Source of the DNA: an uncultured Kangiella sp.
GTDB taxonomy: Bacteria > Pseudomonadota > Gammaproteobacteria > Enterobacterales > DSM-103792
DNA length: 7,297 nt
Assembly (NCBI GenBank): GCA_946481205.1
Contig: CAMLNB010000179.1
Coordinates: 1 to 7,297 of the forward strand
Direction of reading: 5' to 3'
Made by a program: the position numbers and the translations under genes. Below the pieces are notes generated by a model, which saw only the letters and a program-made list of their open reading frames with translations, was not told the origin of the DNA and searched no databases. This document shows, in pieces, positions 4,379 to 7,297 of the stretch (its first letter is position 1; the number at the start of each line of letters is the position of its first letter).

Positions 4379-5773
4379 ATGATCACCAGTACCCCTGCCA
4401 CGCTCCCCACCAGCAATCGCGCCGAACTGTCTGCACTGGGTAAAATCGCGGCGCCTGCGGTAGCCGCGCAGCTGGCAACCATGGCGCTGGGCACGGTCGA
4501 TACCATCATGGCCGGCCAACTCGGTCCGGATGCCTTGGCCGCCGTGGCGACCGGCGTCAATCTGATCAGCCCGCTGATGTTGTTCATTCTCGGTGTGTTT
4601 CTGGCGCTGAATCCGATTGCTTCGCAATACAATGGTGCCAACAATCAAGCCGCCGTTGCCGCCAGTGTCCAGAGTGGTTTGTGGTTTGCACTGCTGATCA
4701 GCCTGCCGGTGTTTTTGCTGTGGCGTGAACTCGGCGTTGTACTCGATTGGTTGAATGTCGAACCGAGCGTACGGCCCACGGCGATTGAATACATCAAAGC
4801 CTTGTCCTGGGGCACGCCACTGTTCTGGTTGTTCCTCAGCTTGCGGTTCGCCAATGAAGGTTTGTTCGCAACCAAGGCAGTCATGACCTGTGCGTTTCTC
4901 GCCGTGCCCATCAATGCCTTCTTCAACTGGGTGTTCATGTACGGCAATCTGGGTGCGCCAAAACTCGGCGCGGTCGGTACCGGTTATGCCACCAGCCTGA
5001 CCTGGTCGCTGATGTTCCTGTTCATGCTGACCTACACATTGACGGCCAAACGGCATGCAGCGTTTCGGCAACACTTGCGCTGGCAGAAGCCGGATTGGTC
5101 ACGACTGGCGGAAATTGCACGACTGGGCCTGCCAATGGGTTCGGCGTTTGCACTGGAAGTGCTGATGTTCGCGGCGATGGGTCTGATGATGGCGACCTAC
5201 AACACCACGATCATTTCTGCGCATCAAATCGCGCTCAATTACGCCTCGCTGACGTTCATGATTCCGCTGGGCATTGCCAATGCCATCACCGCGCGTGTCG
5301 GTTACGCAGTCGGTGCCGGCTCTGCTGTGGCGGTTCGCCGTGCCGGTTGGGTTGGCATTGGTTTCGCGGCAGCTATTGCTCTGCTCTCGACCGCCAGCAT
5401 GTTGTTGCTACCCAGTCAGATCACTCGGCTCTACACCGACAATCCCGATGTCACCGCGATGGCGATTGGTTTCCTGTCGCTGGCAGCCATTTTCCAGCTC
5501 TCGGATGCCTTGCAGGTGACCGCGGCAGGCGCGCTGCGCGGTTTGAAGGAAACCCGCTACCCGACGCTGATCAGCATCGTCGCATACTGGGTCGTCGGAT
5601 TTCCCAGTGGCTGGTTGTTGGCAAAATACAGCCCGTTGGGGCCGGCCGGTTACTGGGCCGGGATGATCTGTGGCCTGACGCTGGCTGCCGTGCTGCTGAA
5701 CTGGCGCTTTCATCGCCGTGCCAGCCACTGGCGACCGGCATTTGCTCGCACGGATACCAATACCACGGCATAA
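4379..5773 (+). CDS. MATE-family multidrug/cation efflux transporter (NorM/DinF-like)
   Basis: Inner-membrane exporter that swaps H+ or Na+ for cationic drugs or metabolites, 464 aa, the usual MATE length. About twelve hydrophobic segments fall in two halves joined by a basic cytoplasmic linker (about 223-243), with a short polar C-terminal tail (443-464). Three acidic residues match those important in Vibrio NorM: D41 in GTVDTIMAGQLG, E260 in ALEVLMF at the start of the second half, and D376 in FQLSDALQVTAAGALRG. The motif GALRGLKETRYP (384-395) and the paired NPIASQYNGA (78-87) and AHQIALNYAS (281-290) are also typical. The ATG has GAGG seven bases upstream. The gene stands 114 bases from its upstream neighbour with its own probable promoter and palindrome, so it is likely an independent, regulated unit. 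The substrate cannot be predicted. No frameshift or missing key residue is seen. Confidence 0.95.
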   Translation: MITSTPATLPTSNRAELSALGKIAAPAVAAQLATMALGTVDTIMAGQLGPDALAAVATGVNLISPLMLFILGVFLALNPIASQYNGANNQAAVAASVQSGLWFALLISLPVFLLWRELGVVLDWLNVEPSVRPTAIEYIKALSWGTPLFWLFLSLRFANEGLFATKAVMTCAFLAVPINAFFNWVFMYGNLGAPKLGAVGTGYATSLTWSLMFLFMLTYTLTAKRHAAFRQHLRWQKPDWSRLAEIARLGLPMGSAFALEVLMFAAMGLMMATYNTTIISAHQIALNYASLTFMIPLGIANAITARVGYAVGAGSAVAVRRAGWVGIGFAAAIALLSTASMLLLPSQITRLYTDNPDVTAMAIGFLSLAAIFQLSDALQVTAAGALRGLKETRYPTLISIVAYWVVGFPSGWLLAKYSPLGPAGYWAGMICGLTLAAVLLNWRFHRRASHWRPAFARTDTNTTA

Positions 5774-5847
5774 TCCGGCCGGCATCGCTCTACACAGTAA
5801 CAGTCGTGCAGTCCCGTAACGATGGCGCTTGGCTCGCAATTCACAGC

Positions 5848-5852
5848 AAGGA
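5848..5852 (+). promoter_or_regulatory. Ribosome binding site of the amidase gene
   Basis: AAGGA lies six bases before the ATG at 5859, in a purine-rich run (AAGGAAGAGG). It fixes this ATG, which begins a lipoprotein signal peptide, as the start. I see no convincing promoter in the 85-base gap after the MATE gene, so read-through from that gene is possible. Confidence 0.65.
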
Positions 5853-5858
5853 AGAGGT

Positions 5859-7297
5859 ATGCGAGGTTTGTGGTTCCCGGCGCTGGTCAGCGCCAGCCTG
5901 TTGCTCTGCGCCTGCAGTCCCGGCGAACAGGGCGCAAAACAGGCGCCATCGCTGACCCTGCCAACCGATTATCCGATCGCGGAAAAATCCATCGCGGCGC
6001 TGCAGGCCGATCTGAGCGCCGGCACCATCACCTCGGCCCAACTGGTTGAGCATTTTCAGTTTCGCATCGCCACGCTTGATAAAAGCGGTCCGCAGATCAA
6101 CAGCATACTGGCGCTGAATCCCGATGCCATGCGCATTGCCCAGGCCTTGGATCGGGAACGTGCCGAGCAAGGCCCGCGTGGTCCGCTGCACGGCATTCCG
6201 ATTCTGTTGAAAGACAATATCGAGTCGGCTGACAAAATGCCGACCACGGCTGGCTCGCTGGCATTGCAGGATAACCTGACTGAGCGTGATGCACCGCTGG
6301 TGCAACGCTTGCGCGCCGCCGGTGCCATCATTCTTGGCAAAACCAATTTGAGCGAATGGGCCAATATCCGCTCGGCGCATTCAATCAGCGGCTGGAGCGC
6401 ACTGGGCGGCCTCACTCGTAATCCGCATGCAATTGATCGCAGCAGCTGCGGTTCCAGTTCTGGCAGCGCAGCTGCGATTGCCGCCAGTTTTGCCGTAGCC
6501 AGCGTTGGCACCGAAACCGATGGCTCGATCACCTGCCCGGCCGCAGCGACTGGCATTGTCGGGTTCAAACCGACGCTGGGTTTGATCTCACGCACACATA
6601 TCATCCCGATCGCGGCCAGCCAGGATACGGCCGGACCGATGGCACGTTCGGTGGCAGATGTGGCGCTGCTGTTGCACAGCATGGCCGGTACCGATCTGGC
6701 GGATCCGAGCACGCTCGAAGCCGATCGGCGCAAGCAAGATTATCTGGCCGCACTGAGCAGCGAATCGCTGCAAGGCAAACGCATCGGTGTGCTGCGTTTT
6801 GCCACCGGCTATCACGCAGCGCTTGATGAGATCTTTGCCGGAGCACTGACGCAGCTGCAAGAAGCCGGCGCGACCCTGATCGAGATCGACAATTTCCCTG
6901 CCCTCGAAACCATCGAACGCAATGAATCACGCATCCTGCTAACCGAATTCAAAACCGGGTTGGCACGCTATCTGGCCAGCTCACCGGCGAAATTGCCGGT
7001 CAGCAATCTGGAGCAGTTGATCACGTTCAACAGCCAGAACGCCGATCAGGAGCTGCTTTATTTCGGTCAGGATCTGTTTGAGCGTGCAGTCACCACCACG
7101 ACCGATAGCACCTATCAGACGCTTCGCGAACAGAACAAGAAACTGGCGGGTGCCGATGGCATCGATCGCTTGCTGCGCGAGCATCAGCTCGATGCCTTGA
7201 TCGCTCCGACCACAGGGCCTGCCTGGAGCATCGATCTGCTGAACGGCGATCATTATCTCGGTTCGGCCAGCACGCTTCCCGCCGTTGCCGGCTACCC
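5859..7297 (+). CDS. Amidase-signature hydrolase, predicted lipoprotein, 3'-truncated
   Basis: Amidase-signature enzymes hydrolyse amide bonds with a Ser-cisSer-Lys triad. The 479 residues visible are most of a protein expected to be about 530 aa. All three catalytic residues are present: K118 (GIPILLKDN), cis-Ser S199 (SSCGSSSGSAAAIA) and nucleophile S223 (GTETDGSITCPA). The 24-residue gap between the serines equals that in GatA and in Stenotrophomonas peptide amidase Pam. GTETDGSI.CPA, VGFKPTLGLISR and IPIAASQDTAGPMARSVADV are closer to Pam than to GatA. The N-terminus is MRGLWFPALVSASLLLCAC: a positive start, a hydrophobic core, and a lipobox LCAC with C19, followed by Ser at +2, which favours the outer membrane. 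Cys at -2 is unusual but tolerated. It probably releases ammonia from peptide amides or other amides in the periplasm; the substrate is unknown. The export signal and lone position argue against tRNA amidotransferase GatA. The gene runs off the window. Confidence 0.92.
   Translation, partial: MRGLWFPALVSASLLLCACSPGEQGAKQAPSLTLPTDYPIAEKSIAALQADLSAGTITSAQLVEHFQFRIATLDKSGPQINSILALNPDAMRIAQALDRERAEQGPRGPLHGIPILLKDNIESADKMPTTAGSLALQDNLTERDAPLVQRLRAAGAIILGKTNLSEWANIRSAHSISGWSALGGLTRNPHAIDRSSCGSSSGSAAAIAASFAVASVGTETDGSITCPAAATGIVGFKPTLGLISRTHIIPIAASQDTAGPMARSVADVALLLHSMAGTDLADPSTLEADRRKQDYLAALSSESLQGKRIGVLRFATGYHAALDEIFAGALTQLQEAGATLIEIDNFPALETIERNESRILLTEFKTGLARYLASSPAKLPVSNLEQLITFNSQNADQELLYFGQDLFERAVTTTTDSTYQTLREQNKKLAGADGIDRLLREHQLDALIAPTTGPAWSIDLLNGDHYLGSASTLPAVAGY

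Noticed and set aside
3392..5074. Very long open frame (560 codons) on the minus strand, antisense to the secretin-like and MATE genes
   Set aside because: The translation is rich in Q, H, G and R with no recognisable domain. The opposite strand carries a clear signal peptide, secretin-like motifs and all MATE acidic residues with good ribosome sites. It is a codon-bias shadow.
5095..5955. Open frame of 286 codons overlapping the second half of the MATE gene on the same strand
   Set aside because: It is Cys/His/Arg-rich with no membrane segments or motifs, while the MATE frame keeps E260, D376 and GALRG throughout. It is a shifted-frame shadow, not a frameshifted gene.
5859..7297. GatA subunit of Glu-tRNA(Gln) amidotransferase
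   Set aside because: It has a lipoprotein signal peptide, no gatB or gatC beside it, and Pam-like motifs (GTETDGSI.CP, SQDTAGPMAR) instead of the GatA form.

Overview
This is a 7.3 kb piece of a bacterial chromosome, by eye moderately GC-rich and densely coding. The gene content points to a gammaproteobacterium, in the broad neighbourhood of Pseudomonadales or Xanthomonadales. The reasons are a full-length RoxA/YcfD-type ribosomal oxygenase, an ElaA-like GNAT, a DUF7931-like protein and a short secretin-domain protein in one run, and a Stenotrophomonas Pam-like amidase. I see no transposase, integrase, phage gene, CRISPR array, tRNA or rRNA, and no gene whose composition obviously differs from its neighbours. 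It reads as core chromosome rather than a mobile island.

Layout: (1) 3-746, the C-terminal part of a membrane diguanylate cyclase (end of HAMP, coiled coil, GGDEF) whose start lies outside the window. (2) 853-4264, a block of four same-strand genes: roxA (853-2007), a GNAT acetyltransferase (2084-2545), a DUF7931/PLD-like protein (2878-3399) and an exported secretin-domain protein (3485-4264). A small minus-strand ORF (2586-2774) sits between the second and third genes. (3) 4379-5773, a NorM/DinF-type MATE efflux pump with its own likely promoter. (4) 5859 to the window end, a predicted lipoprotein amidase of the amidase-signature family, cut at its 3' end. No gene-free stretch exceeds about 110 bases.

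Function: the GGDEF protein would make c-di-GMP and has an intact product-inhibition site. RoxA would hydroxylate an arginine of ribosomal protein L16. The GNAT and DUF7931 proteins are cytosolic with unknown substrates. The secretin-domain protein would be periplasmic, the MATE protein would export drugs or cations across the inner membrane, and the amidase would act in the envelope. I see no single pathway joining them. The roxA-to-secretin run resembles a gene order I recall near purB and aceA in Pseudomonas.

I did not find a convincing new multi-gene system. The signals most worth checking are non-coding: a 12-bp perfect palindrome on the likely MATE promoter, nested inverted repeats in the divergent gap at 2775-2877, mutually exclusive hairpins between roxA and the GNAT gene, and a hairpin plus paired CGGA motifs ahead of the secretin-like gene.
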